In this document: positions 7,648 to 15,582 of the stretch, in pieces | How the letters are laid out: each line of letters opens with the position of its first letter | How positions within the stretch are numbered: the first letter of the stretch is position 1 | NCBI RefSeq assembly: GCF_041228105.1 | Contig: NZ_CP166097.1 | Coordinates: 434,001-498,000, forward strand | Direction: 5' to 3' | From: Pectobacterium aroidearum | Lineage (GTDB): Bacteria; Pseudomonadota; Gammaproteobacteria; Enterobacterales; Enterobacteriaceae | DNA: 64,000 nt | Notes under the pieces: model-generated | Seen by the model: the letters and a program-made list of their open reading frames with translations, nothing else | Database searches by the model: none | What the model was told of the DNA's origin: nothing | Position numbers and translations under genes: made by a program

Positions 7648-9261
7648 ATGATGAAAGCACGAGCAATACTCCGTACCCTGCTGTTAGGTTCACTCTGCAT
7701 GGCCGCTACGCCGGCCATTCTATCGGCAAAAACCCCTGACGATCAGCTGATCGTGGGGATGAACATGAACAACATGCTCTCACTCGATCCGGCCGCCATG
7801 ACCGGTAACGAGGTGGTGGGCATTATCGTCAACCTCTATGATTCGCTGGTGGTGCTGGATCCCGCCAACCTGAGTAACATCCAGCCTTCTCTGGCGAAAA
7901 GCTGGAGCGTCAGTGATGACGGCAAAGTCATTACCTTCAATCTGGTGGATAACGCCAAATTCCACTCCGGTAACCCCGTCACGGCGCAAGATTTCGCTTG
8001 GTCGATGAAGCGTCTGCTTAACCTCAACATGGCGCAGGCCACGACGTGGAAATCCTACGGCTTCACCGCGGAAAACGTGGAGAAAATGATTCGCGCCAAA
8101 GACGACCACACCGTTGAAATTGAACTGCCAAAACCAAACGACCCCAAACTGGTGCTCTACTCGCTGGCGACGCTGGGCAGCGGCTCAGTGCTGGACAGCA
8201 AAACGGTCATGAAGCATGAGAAAAACGGTGACTGGGGCAACGGCTGGCTGACCACGAACGAAGCCGGTTCCGGCCCGTTCAAGCTGGACGTGTGGCAGGC
8301 GAAAGACGTGCTGCGCATTAGCAAAGTTGAGAACAACTGGCAGGGCGACGCCAAAATGCGGCGTGTGATCTTCCGTCATATGACCGAATCACAGGCGCTG
8401 CGCCTGATGATTGAAAAAGGCGACATTGACGTGGCCTCTGGTATGTCGGTGCCGGATATCAACGCGCTGAAACAAGATAAAGACGTTGTGGTTGATGAGG
8501 TGAAAAAAGGCACGCTGTACTACGTTGCCATGAGCCTGAAAAATGAATACTTCGCTAAACCGAAAGTGCGTGAAGCGGTTCGCTACCTGATTGATTACGA
8601 TGGCGTCAATAAAACAGTGATGCCAGGCTACGGTTTCTATCATCAGCGCCCCATCCAGAAAGGGATGGATGCGACGTTGCCGGATCCGGGCTACAAGCTT
8701 GACGTGCCGCGCGCCAAAGCGCTGCTGGCCGAAGCGGGCTACCCAAATGGATTTGAAACCACGCTGCGTGTTCTGTCCGATCAGCCGTTCCTGAATCTGG
8801 CGACATCGGTACAGTCCACGTTGGCACAGGCGGGCATCAAAGCCAAAATCATCTCCGGCACCGGTAATCAGGTTTACGGCGCGATGCGCGATCGTAACTT
8901 CGATATGCTGGTTGGCCGCGGCGGTGGTGGCGTCGATCCGCATCCTCACTCCAGCCTGCGTTCTGTTGTCTATAACCCGGATAACAGCGACGAAGCCAAA
9001 CTGACCAACTTCCAGGGCTGGCGCACCTCTTTCTACGACAAACCGCTGAATGACATGATCGATCAGGCGCTGTTGGAGAAAGATCCTCAGAAACAGAAGC
9101 AGATGTATATCAACGTACAGAATCGCTATGAAGAACTGTTCCCGGCCATTATTCCGGTGTCGCAGATGATCGATTCCGTGGTGTTGCGTAAGGACGTGAA
9201 AGGCTATGTGCCACATCCGTCTTCTACGACGCATCTGCGCGAGGTGTATAAGCAGCGCTAG
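7648..9261 (+). CDS. ABC transporter substrate-binding protein, family 5 (oligopeptide/nickel type)
   Basis: A 537-residue periplasmic binding protein. It has an N-terminal signal peptide (basic MMKARAILR, hydrophobic core, likely cleavage near ILSA-K, residue 27). The SBP_bac_5 signature region is around residues 55-110 (YDSLVVLDPANLSNIQPSLAKSWSVSDDGKV). It binds the solute for the permease/ATPase genes downstream. Two adjacent ATGs compete (7648 and 7651); GGAG fits the second slightly better. A strong hairpin follows the gene before the permeases, a layout that usually gives the binding protein more mRNA than the membrane parts. Members of this family carry peptides, nickel, opines or oligosaccharides, so the ligand is unknown. 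Confidence 0.88.
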   Translation: MMKARAILRTLLLGSLCMAATPAILSAKTPDDQLIVGMNMNNMLSLDPAAMTGNEVVGIIVNLYDSLVVLDPANLSNIQPSLAKSWSVSDDGKVITFNLVDNAKFHSGNPVTAQDFAWSMKRLLNLNMAQATTWKSYGFTAENVEKMIRAKDDHTVEIELPKPNDPKLVLYSLATLGSGSVLDSKTVMKHEKNGDWGNGWLTTNEAGSGPFKLDVWQAKDVLRISKVENNWQGDAKMRRVIFRHMTESQALRLMIEKGDIDVASGMSVPDINALKQDKDVVVDEVKKGTLYYVAMSLKNEYFAKPKVREAVRYLIDYDGVNKTVMPGYGFYHQRPIQKGMDATLPDPGYKLDVPRAKALLAEAGYPNGFETTLRVLSDQPFLNLATSVQSTLAQAGIKAKIISGTGNQVYGAMRDRNFDMLVGRGGGGVDPHPHSSLRSVVYNPDNSDEAKLTNFQGWRTSFYDKPLNDMIDQALLEKDPQKQKQMYINVQNRYEELFPAIIPVSQMIDSVVLRKDVKGYVPHPSSTTHLREVYKQR

Positions 9262-9278
9262 TGTCCACACGTTAAACC

Positions 9279-9313
9279 GGATGATTAGCCGACACGTTCC
9301 CGGCTAATCATCC
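9279..9313 (+). other. Perfect 13-bp intercistronic hairpin
   Basis: GGATGATTAGCCG at 9279-9291 pairs perfectly with CGGCTAATCATCC at 9301-9313 around a 9-base loop, just after the binding-protein gene. No U-run follows. It probably protects the upstream mRNA 3' end or attenuates transcription into the permease genes, as REP hairpins do in malEFG-type operons. Confidence 0.75.
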
Positions 9314-9393
9314 CGATCAGATACGCTAAAAAGAGATGACCGCGTGAGTGGTGATTTGCTGTCGCCGCTAACCGGGATATCAGGAGAAAGAAC

Positions 9394-10434
9394 ATGGTTT
9401 TCTCTGATTGGATCAAGCCGGGTGGAGTACTGCGTCGTTTGGCAAAGCGTCTGTTTCAGGTGATCGTCACACTGTTCGGGTTATTAATTCTGACTTTCGT
9501 GATCGGCCGCGTGATGCCAATCGATCCGGTCCTGGCTATTGTCGGACAGGATGCCGACCAAAGTACCTATCAACAGGTTTACCAACAGCTGGGGTTGGAT
9601 AAGCCGCTGTATGTGCAGTTCTTTATTTACTTCAATTCGCTGATGCATGGGGATCTGGGCAATGCGCTCCTGACCGGACGGCCGGTTATGGATGACATTA
9701 TCCGCGTTTTCCCGGCCACCGTTGAGCTGGCGACGATGGCGATTATCGTCGGTGCCGGTCTGGGTGTGCCGCTAGGTGTGCTGGCTGCGGCGCGGCGCGG
9801 CAAGTGGGCGGATTATGTGGTGCGTTTTATCAGTTTGGCTGGTTATTCCACGCCGATATTCTGGGTCGGGATGATGGGGCTGCTGGTGTTCTATGCCTGG
9901 CTGAACTGGGTTGGCGGAGCAGGGCGGGTTGACATGGCCTATGACGGGCTGGTGGAAAACCGTACCGGTCTGCTACTGGTGGATTCGTTACTGGCGGGCG
10001 AGTGGGATGTGTTCCGCAGTGCACTGAACCATTTGGTGCTGCCGGCCACGATTCTCGGTTTCCACTCGTTGGCCTATATCAGTCGTATGACGCGCAGCTT
10101 CATGCTGGCGCAGCTTTCGCAGGAATACATCATTACTGCACGAGTGAAAGGGCTGTCGGAGTTCCGCGTTGTCTGGGCACACGCGTTTCGCAATATTCTG
10201 GTTCAGCTTCTGACGGTGGTGGCGCTGGCCTATGGCTCGCTGCTGGAAGGGGCGGTACTGATCGAAACGGTCTTCTCATGGCCGGGCTTTGGTTCCTATC
10301 TGACAGGCAGTCTGCTGCTGGGGGATATGAACGCGGTGATGGGTTGTGTGCTGCTGGTGGGGTTGATCTTTGTGACGCTTAACCTGCTGTCGGACATGTT
10401 GTATCAAATCTTTGATCCGAGGACGAACGCATGA
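9394..10434 (+). CDS. ABC transporter permease, DppB/OppB-like
   Basis: A 346-residue inner-membrane permease of the dipeptide/oligopeptide family. It has a first membrane helix near residues 20-40 (VIVTLFGLLILTFVIGRVMP), a long periplasmic part and a C-terminal membrane domain. The EAA-type loop is YIITARVKGLSEFRVVWAHAF, about residues 245-265. AGGAGA lies seven bases before the ATG. Its TGA overlaps the next permease start (ATGA). It forms the heterodimeric channel with the next gene product. Most of the 132-bp gap upstream is taken up by the hairpin at 9279-9313. Confidence 0.9.
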   Translation: MVFSDWIKPGGVLRRLAKRLFQVIVTLFGLLILTFVIGRVMPIDPVLAIVGQDADQSTYQQVYQQLGLDKPLYVQFFIYFNSLMHGDLGNALLTGRPVMDDIIRVFPATVELATMAIIVGAGLGVPLGVLAAARRGKWADYVVRFISLAGYSTPIFWVGMMGLLVFYAWLNWVGGAGRVDMAYDGLVENRTGLLLVDSLLAGEWDVFRSALNHLVLPATILGFHSLAYISRMTRSFMLAQLSQEYIITARVKGLSEFRVVWAHAFRNILVQLLTVVALAYGSLLEGAVLIETVFSWPGFGSYLTGSLLLGDMNAVMGCVLLVGLIFVTLNLLSDMLYQIFDPRTNA

Positions 10435-11354
10435 ATATTTCCTCTGAGCCGCCGGTCACTCGCGAATCGGTAATGCGGACACCGCCGGAAAAACGCGCGA
10501 GCCGGCTACGGCTACGTGGCGCGCGGATCGCCGGGTTCCTATTGATGATGCTGCGCAATCCGCTGACTGCGATTGGTTCTGCGATTGTGCTGATGTTGAT
10601 GCTGGTCGCGATCTTCGCCCCGTGGATTGCGACACACGATCCGCTGGCGCAGGACTTGGCCAACGCGTTACAGGCACCGAGTGCCGCACACTATTTTGGC
10701 ACCGATGAGTTCGGGCGCGATGTGTTTAGCCGTCTGGTCTATGGTTCACGCATCACGCTGTATATCGTTGCGCTGGTATCCGTCACCGTCGGACCTATCG
10801 GGCTGCTGCTGGGCGTGGTGGCGGGCTATTATGGCGGGATTGTCGATACCATCCTGATGCGTATCACCGATATTTTCATCTCTTTCCCTAGTCTGGTGCT
10901 GGCGCTGGCGTTCGTTGCGGCGCTTGGCCCAGGGCTGGAACATGTGGTGATTGCAATTACGCTGACGGCCTGGCCGCCGATTGCCCGTCTGGCAAGGGCG
11001 GAGACGCTGTCGCTGCGCCACGCGGACTTTGTTTCTGCCGTGAAGCTGCAAGGAGCCTCGTCTATCCGCATCCTGCTGCACCACATTGTGCCGCTGTGTC
11101 TGCCGTCGGTGATTATCCGTATCACGATGAATATGGCCGGCATCATTCTGACCGCGGCAGGTCTGGGCTTTCTGGGGTTGGGGGCACAGCCGCCCGATCC
11201 TGAATGGGGCGCGATGATCTCTGCGGGTCGTCGTTACATGATGGAGTGCTGGTGGTTAGTAACTATTCCGGGGCTGGCGATTTTGATTAACAGCCTGGCG
11301 TTCAACTTCCTTGGAGACGGCCTACGTGACATCCTCGATCCCAGAACTGAATAA
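10431..11354 (+). CDS. ABC transporter permease, DppC/OppC-like
   Basis: A 307-residue inner-membrane permease. A cytoplasmic N-terminal tail of about 40 residues is followed by a membrane helix (AIGSAIVLMLMLVAIFAPWIA), the DppC signature 'HYFGTDEFGRDVFSRL' near residue 90, and an EAA loop (FVSAVKLQGASSIRILLHHIVP) near residue 205. Its start overlaps the previous gene by four bases and its end overlaps the next gene by about 29 bases, so the operon is tightly coupled. Confidence 0.9.
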   Translation: MNISSEPPVTRESVMRTPPEKRASRLRLRGARIAGFLLMMLRNPLTAIGSAIVLMLMLVAIFAPWIATHDPLAQDLANALQAPSAAHYFGTDEFGRDVFSRLVYGSRITLYIVALVSVTVGPIGLLLGVVAGYYGGIVDTILMRITDIFISFPSLVLALAFVAALGPGLEHVVIAITLTAWPPIARLARAETLSLRHADFVSAVKLQGASSIRILLHHIVPLCLPSVIIRITMNMAGIILTAAGLGFLGLGAQPPDPEWGAMISAGRRYMMECWWLVTIPGLAILINSLAFNFLGDGLRDILDPRTE

Positions 11355-12213
11355 GTTTTCTCAACGTGCGCCGGGAAGCTCGCCCCTGATGGAAGTGGAA
11401 AACCTGCGGGTGAGCTTCGTGAACCGCGGGGCAGTGACTGATGCCGTGCGCGGCGTGTCCTTCACATTGGGTTGTGAAAAGCTGGCGATTGTCGGCGAAT
11501 CTGGCTCCGGTAAATCGACGGTCGGCCGTGCGCTGCTGCAGTTGCATCCGCACAGTGCGCGGATTACCGCGGACAAACTGCGTTTCGGCGATACCGATCT
11601 GCTGAAAGCGGATGAGGCGCGGATGCGTCAGATTCGCGGTAAGCGCATATCGATGATTATGCAGGATCCAAAATACTCGCTGAACCCGGTGGTGTGCGTC
11701 GGCGATCAGATTGCCGAAGCCTATCTGGCACACCATAAAGTGTCGCACCGTGAGGCGAAGGAGAAGGTTATGGCGATGCTGGACGTGGTGCGTATTCGCC
11801 AGCCAGAGCGCGTATATAATTTGTATCCTCATGAAATCTCAGGCGGGCAGGGACAGCGCATCATGATTGCGATGATGCTGATTACGGAACCCGAAATCGT
11901 AATTGCCGATGAGCCAACCTCGGCGCTGGATGTGTCTGTGCGCTTGCAGGTGTTGGCAATGCTGGATGATTTGGTGAGCGAGCGCGGTCTGGGGCTGATT
12001 TTCATTAGTCACGACATCAATCTGGTACGCAGCTTCTGCGATCGCGTGCTGGTGATGTATGCCGGGCGCGTCGTGGAGTCCATCGCCGCCGCCGATCTGG
12101 ACAACGCGCAGCATCCGTATACGCGTGGGTTGCTGAATTCGCTGCCGGATATCGATCATCGCCGTCCGCGTTTGCCGGTGATGAATCGCGATCCCGCTTG
12201 GATCAATGGATAA
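11326..12213 (+). CDS. ABC transporter ATP-binding protein, DppD/OppD-like
   Basis: A 295-residue ATPase. Walker A is GESGSGKST near residue 57, the signature is ISGGQGQR near 170, Walker B is IVIADEPTSALD, and the C-terminal oligopeptide-transporter tail has QHPYTRGLLNSLPDI. The start was set at a GTG within the end of the previous gene because GGAG lies about nine bases before it; a TTG five codons earlier is possible. It energises transport together with the next ATPase. Confidence 0.9.
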   Translation: MTSSIPELNKFSQRAPGSSPLMEVENLRVSFVNRGAVTDAVRGVSFTLGCEKLAIVGESGSGKSTVGRALLQLHPHSARITADKLRFGDTDLLKADEARMRQIRGKRISMIMQDPKYSLNPVVCVGDQIAEAYLAHHKVSHREAKEKVMAMLDVVRIRQPERVYNLYPHEISGGQGQRIMIAMMLITEPEIVIADEPTSALDVSVRLQVLAMLDDLVSERGLGLIFISHDINLVRSFCDRVLVMYAGRVVESIAAADLDNAQHPYTRGLLNSLPDIDHRRPRLPVMNRDPAWING

Positions 12214-12224
12214 AGGGGATAATC

Positions 12225-13034
12225 ATGGCAACTGAAGCAATGAGTCAGCGTAAGCCGATGATCGAAGTGAATAACCTGAATCTCTCTTTTGGTCATGGCA
12301 GCGCGAAGAATCAGGTGTTGTACGATGTGAACCTCACCGTCAATGATGGCGATATCTTTGGTCTGGTGGGGGAATCGGGCTCCGGCAAAACCACGGTGTT
12401 GAAGTGTCTGGCCGGGCTGTTTAACCATTGGGAAGGCACGCTGCTGATTGACGGAAAGAAACTGGCGCACCGGATCGATCAGGCGCGCTGCCGCCAGGTG
12501 CAGATGGTGTTTCAGGATCCGTACGGATCGCTGCATCCCCGTCATACGGTGGAATCTATTCTGGAAGAACCTCTGTCGATCCATCGCTTTGACGATCGTG
12601 ACGATCGTATCGATAGCTTGCTGGAGAAGGTGGGGCTGGGAACGAACTTCCGTCGCCGTTATCCGCACCAGCTTTCCGGTGGGCAGCGCCAGCGTGTGGC
12701 GATTGCCCGCGCGCTGATTCTGGAGCCGAGGTTGCTGCTGCTGGATGAGCCGACGTCGGCGCTGGATGTCTCGGTGCAGGCGGAAATTCTCAATCTGCTT
12801 CTGGAGTTGCAGCAGCAGGAAAAGCTGACTTACCTGATGGTGACGCATGATTTGGGGGTGATTTCCCATCTGTGTCATAAAGTCGCAGTGATGCAGTACG
12901 GCAAGATACTGGAAACGCTGGAAACCGACGACCTGACCAGTGATGTACCGAAGGATGCGTATACCTCAATGCTGGTAGATGCCAGCCGTCAGTACAGCCG
13001 CGATCTGGCGGTGCGCTCGGAGCGTATGGGCTAG
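12225..13034 (+). CDS. ABC transporter ATP-binding protein, DppF/OppF-like
   Basis: A 269-residue ATPase, second of the pair. Walker A is GESGSGKTT near residue 49, Q-loop VFQDPYGSLHPRHTV, signature LSGGQRQR, Walker B LLLLDEPTSALD, and switch His in MVTHDLG. The ATG follows AAAGGGGAT and lies 12 bases after the previous stop; an in-frame TTG nine codons earlier would overlap the upstream gene. It is the last gene of the operon, followed by a strong terminator. It lacks the long C-terminal extension of classical DppF. Confidence 0.9.
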   Translation: MATEAMSQRKPMIEVNNLNLSFGHGSAKNQVLYDVNLTVNDGDIFGLVGESGSGKTTVLKCLAGLFNHWEGTLLIDGKKLAHRIDQARCRQVQMVFQDPYGSLHPRHTVESILEEPLSIHRFDDRDDRIDSLLEKVGLGTNFRRRYPHQLSGGQRQRVAIARALILEPRLLLLDEPTSALDVSVQAEILNLLLELQQQEKLTYLMVTHDLGVISHLCHKVAVMQYGKILETLETDDLTSDVPKDAYTSMLVDASRQYSRDLAVRSERMG

Positions 13035-13073
13035 ATACGGATGGACTAGGTACGCTGCGCGATAATCATCATG

Positions 13074-13099
13074 AGGGCCGAGCAATCGGCCCTTTTTTT
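13074..13099 (+). terminator. Rho-independent terminator of the ABC importer operon
   Basis: AGGGCCGA and TCGGCCCT form an 8-bp stem around a 4-base loop, followed by a run of T, 40 bases after the last ATPase gene. Confidence 0.9.
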
Positions 13100-13240
13100 A
13101 TTTTATATGCAGGTTTCCGCTAACAGTTGGTTACGAACAGACTTTTATACGTAAAAAAAGGTAAATGGGTAGCGTTGAAGGGTGTGGATACTTACAATCA
13201 TTACGCTTTCTGTAGTCGGCCTCTTCAAAAAGGAATTCTC

Positions 13241-13813
13241 ATGTTCAAACGTACTCTGGTTGCCGCGGCAGCCCTTATTTCACTGACGGCATTTTCTCCC
13301 GCCTTTGCGGCTTCCGACGCCAGCACGCGTGTGCTGTTGACGACGTCCGCGGGCAATATCGAACTGTCTTTAGATAACCAAAAAGCGCCAGTTTCGGTAA
13401 AAAATTTCGTCGAGTACGTTAACAATGGTTTTTATAACGGGACGACATTTCACCGTGTGATCCCTGGTTTTATGGTACAGGGCGGTGGCTTTTCTGGCGA
13501 AATGAACCAAAAAGCGACGAATGCGCCGATCAAGAATGAAGCTGACAACGGCCTGCGTAACCAGCGTGGTACGATCGCGATGGCGCGTACCGCAGAAAAG
13601 GATAGCGCGACCAGCCAGTTCTTTATCAATGTCGCCGACAATGCGTTCCTCGATCATGGCCAGCGTGACTTTGGCTACGCCGTGTTCGGCAAGGTAGTGA
13701 AGGGCATGGAAGTGGTGGATAAGATCTCTCAGGTACAAACGAAAAATGTCGGGCCTTACCAGAATGTGCCGACTACACCTATCGTGATTCAGTCCGCTAA
13801 AGTGTTGCCCTGA
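13241..13813 (+). CDS. ppiA: Periplasmic peptidyl-prolyl cis-trans isomerase A (cyclophilin)
   Basis: A 190-residue precursor. It has a Sec signal peptide ([18 protein letters not shown]..., cleavage after PAFA, residue 23) and one cyclophilin domain with [23 protein letters not shown] and [16 protein letters not shown]. It catalyses proline isomerisation in the periplasm. The ATG is preceded by AAAAGGA; upstream in-frame codons would place the signal peptide internally. It is part of the conserved pabA-ppiA-nirB backbone and stands alone with its own terminator. Confidence 0.95.
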   Translation: MFKRTLVAAAALISLTAFSPAFAASDASTRVLLTTSAGNIELSLDNQKAPVSVKNFVEYVNNGFYNGTTFHRVIPGFMVQGGGFSGEMNQKATNAPIKNEADNGLRNQRGTIAMARTAEKDSATSQFFINVADNAFLDHGQRDFGYAVFGKVVKGMEVVDKISQVQTKNVGPYQNVPTTPIVIQSAKVLP

Positions 13814-13845
13814 TTGGCACGATAGATAAGCAAAGAACCGAGAAT

Positions 13846-13879
13846 ACGCAAAGGCCACTAATGTGGCCTTTGCGTTTTT
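13846..13879 (+). terminator. Rho-independent terminator of ppiA
   Basis: ACGCAAAGGCCAC pairs perfectly with GTGGCCTTTGCGT around TAAT, followed by T's. Confidence 0.92.
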
Positions 13880-13990
13880 GACAAAGCTAGCAAGCGGTAG
13901 TAATGGATAGATCGTAAAGACGCTGTAAATACTTCCCTGTACGCTCGGCTTGCGCAGATATGAATCTCATCCCTGAGATTCACCCTTGCA

Positions 13991-14045
13991 GGGCCGTCGC
14001 TAGCGACGTTCAAAAACGTTCCTGACGTTTTTGTCCATGGCGCAA
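13991..14045 (-). repeat. Copy of a dispersed intergenic repeat (inverted relative to the argD-crp copies)
   Basis: The reverse complement of 13991-14020 matches the argD-crp spacer repeat at about 28 of 30 bases (AACGTTTTT...GTCGC-N2-GCGAC-GGCCC), and the similarity continues, less exactly, to about 14045. It holds the hairpin GTCGCTAGCGAC. It sits in the 13814-14118 spacer between the convergent ppiA and pelZ genes, which otherwise has a small palindrome (AGACGTTATTAACGTCT, 14091-14107) just past the pelZ stop. Confidence 0.7.
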
Positions 14046-14118
14046 ACGCTTTACTCTTCTATTCCATTACCACCGTTTTACTGCGTAGATAGACGTTATT
14101 AACGTCTCGACTACCGCA

Positions 14119-15414
14119 TTATTCCAGCGCTTTAGCCATTTGCTGTAACCAGGCATCTACGCCCGTGCTCGGCACGTTCAACTGACGGTAGGTCGTGGTT
14201 GCAACGGGATAGCCGCCAACCTCTTCCTGACTGTTCACGAAGCCACCTGTCCGCTGTTTGAAATTCTCTACGATACGTTTATCGACGGCATCACGATCTT
14301 TCGGTCGTGCGCCTGCGCTTTGTAGTACCTGATTGGTGACGGCGCTGGCAGGTGCTGCGGTTAAGCCTGAAGGCCAAATCGGGGAGACTTTGAGTAAATT
14401 AATCCCGCTGCCTGAGGTTTGCGGCGCGGCTTTTCCCTTGGCATCGTAAGCAAGGTTATCTGACATCCAGACATCGCCGGAGCTGTTGCTTCCTACCAGC
14501 CCTAAGCCTGCTTTGGTATTGGCGCCGTAATGCATCACGTTGCCTGCAACGGAGACGCGTGGGCTGGCAGGCATGGTTTTCCCTTCCCACTCGCCTTTGA
14601 CGCCACCAACGCGAACGCCCCAAATGCCAGGGTTGTAGATCAGGTTATTGACCATGACACCCGTTGAACCCGCCTTGAACCAGGCGTTGCGCTCGTTGTT
14701 GTGCGCATACAGGCTGCCAATGATTGACACATCAGTCACGTTATCGTGAACCAGCGTGCCCATCGAGTGAATGCCTTTGGTATGAGCTGAGTCGTATAAG
14801 CCTTCAGCAACAATATTATTTGAGAGCGTGATGCGGTGTGCGGTTCCCTGTGGGCCGTCATAGCGTGGGCCAGAGATAGACAAGTTTTCGTCTGTCCCCC
14901 AGGCGAAACTGGAGTGGTCGATCACGACGTTGTAGGCATCTTTACCGTTGATTGAAACATCGCGTTCAAAGCCGCTTTTTTTACCCGTACCGGCATCGCC
15001 GATGCGAAAACGGATATGCTGCATGAGCACATCATGCGTGCTAATCCCCATTCCGCCGCGAATGATGGTAATGCCGGGAGAAGGGGCGGTCTGACCGGCA
15101 ATAGTGACAAACGGCTCCGTTAAGCGGAGGTCACTTTTATTCAGGTCGATAATGCCGCCAACCTCAAAAACAATAATACGCGGCCCTTTGGCGGCCAGCG
15201 CTTCCCGGAGTGAACCAGCCCCAGAAGAGGCCAGCGTTGTGACGCGAATAATTCGCCCACCGCTGCCTGCGACGGTATCCGTCCCGAATCCTTTCAACTC
15301 TGGTGCTGCCGGTGTGGCAGCGTTAGCCATCGGTATGCCGATACTGAATACTAATCCAGCACTGAATACGACGCTGCTGCTGAACAGCGCGGCGGACAGA
15401 AGAGAACGTTTCAT
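14119..15414 (-). CDS. pelZ: Secreted pectate lyase PelZ
   Basis: A 431-residue precursor. It has a long signal peptide (MKRSLLSAALFSSSVVFSAG..., cleavage after IPMANA, about residue 32). The mature part has parallel beta-helix character and pectate-lyase-like motifs (LREALAAKGPRIIVFEVGGIIDL, VVIDHSSFAWGTDENLSIS, NNERNAWFKAGSTGVMVNNLIYNPG). It is unlike the PelABC paralogues upstream. Position after pelC and this length agree with PelZ of Dickeya and Pectobacterium. It should cleave polygalacturonate after secretion. AAGGA precedes the ATG. The pelC terminator lies only about 22 bases upstream, so pelZ is probably expressed by readthrough. Confidence 0.8.
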   Translation of the reverse strand: MKRSLLSAALFSSSVVFSAGLVFSIGIPMANAATPAAPELKGFGTDTVAGSGGRIIRVTTLASSGAGSLREALAAKGPRIIVFEVGGIIDLNKSDLRLTEPFVTIAGQTAPSPGITIIRGGMGISTHDVLMQHIRFRIGDAGTGKKSGFERDVSINGKDAYNVVIDHSSFAWGTDENLSISGPRYDGPQGTAHRITLSNNIVAEGLYDSAHTKGIHSMGTLVHDNVTDVSIIGSLYAHNNERNAWFKAGSTGVMVNNLIYNPGIWGVRVGGVKGEWEGKTMPASPRVSVAGNVMHYGANTKAGLGLVGSNSSGDVWMSDNLAYDAKGKAAPQTSGSGINLLKVSPIWPSGLTAAPASAVTNQVLQSAGARPKDRDAVDKRIVENFKQRTGGFVNSQEEVGGYPVATTTYRQLNVPSTGVDAWLQQMAKALE

Positions 15415-15436
15415 TTCATTTCCTTGAATATTAACG

Positions 15437-15468
15437 ATAAAAATGAGCGAGCCCTTAGGGCTCGCTCA
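15437..15468 (-). terminator. pelC terminator, immediately before pelZ
   Basis: GAGCGAGCCC and GGGCTCGCTC form a 10-bp stem with a TTA loop, followed on the minus strand by a short U-rich run. It separates pelC from pelZ and leaves about 22 bases before the pelZ start codon, too little for an independent promoter. Confidence 0.8.
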
Positions 15469-15582
15469 AGTGCGGCCCGAACGATAAACCGACGGGCGTT
15501 AAGCTCGCTTGCAGGCTCCTATAGCACAGGACAATGAGGGGCGGAGCCTGAAGTTCGCTTATTTACGCTTTACACGTAGCAA

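Noticed and set aside
8389..9270. Antisense frame of 293 codons under the binding-protein gene
   Set aside because: Composition is rich in His/Arg/Gln as expected from a reversed coding frame, and the sense gene is unambiguous.
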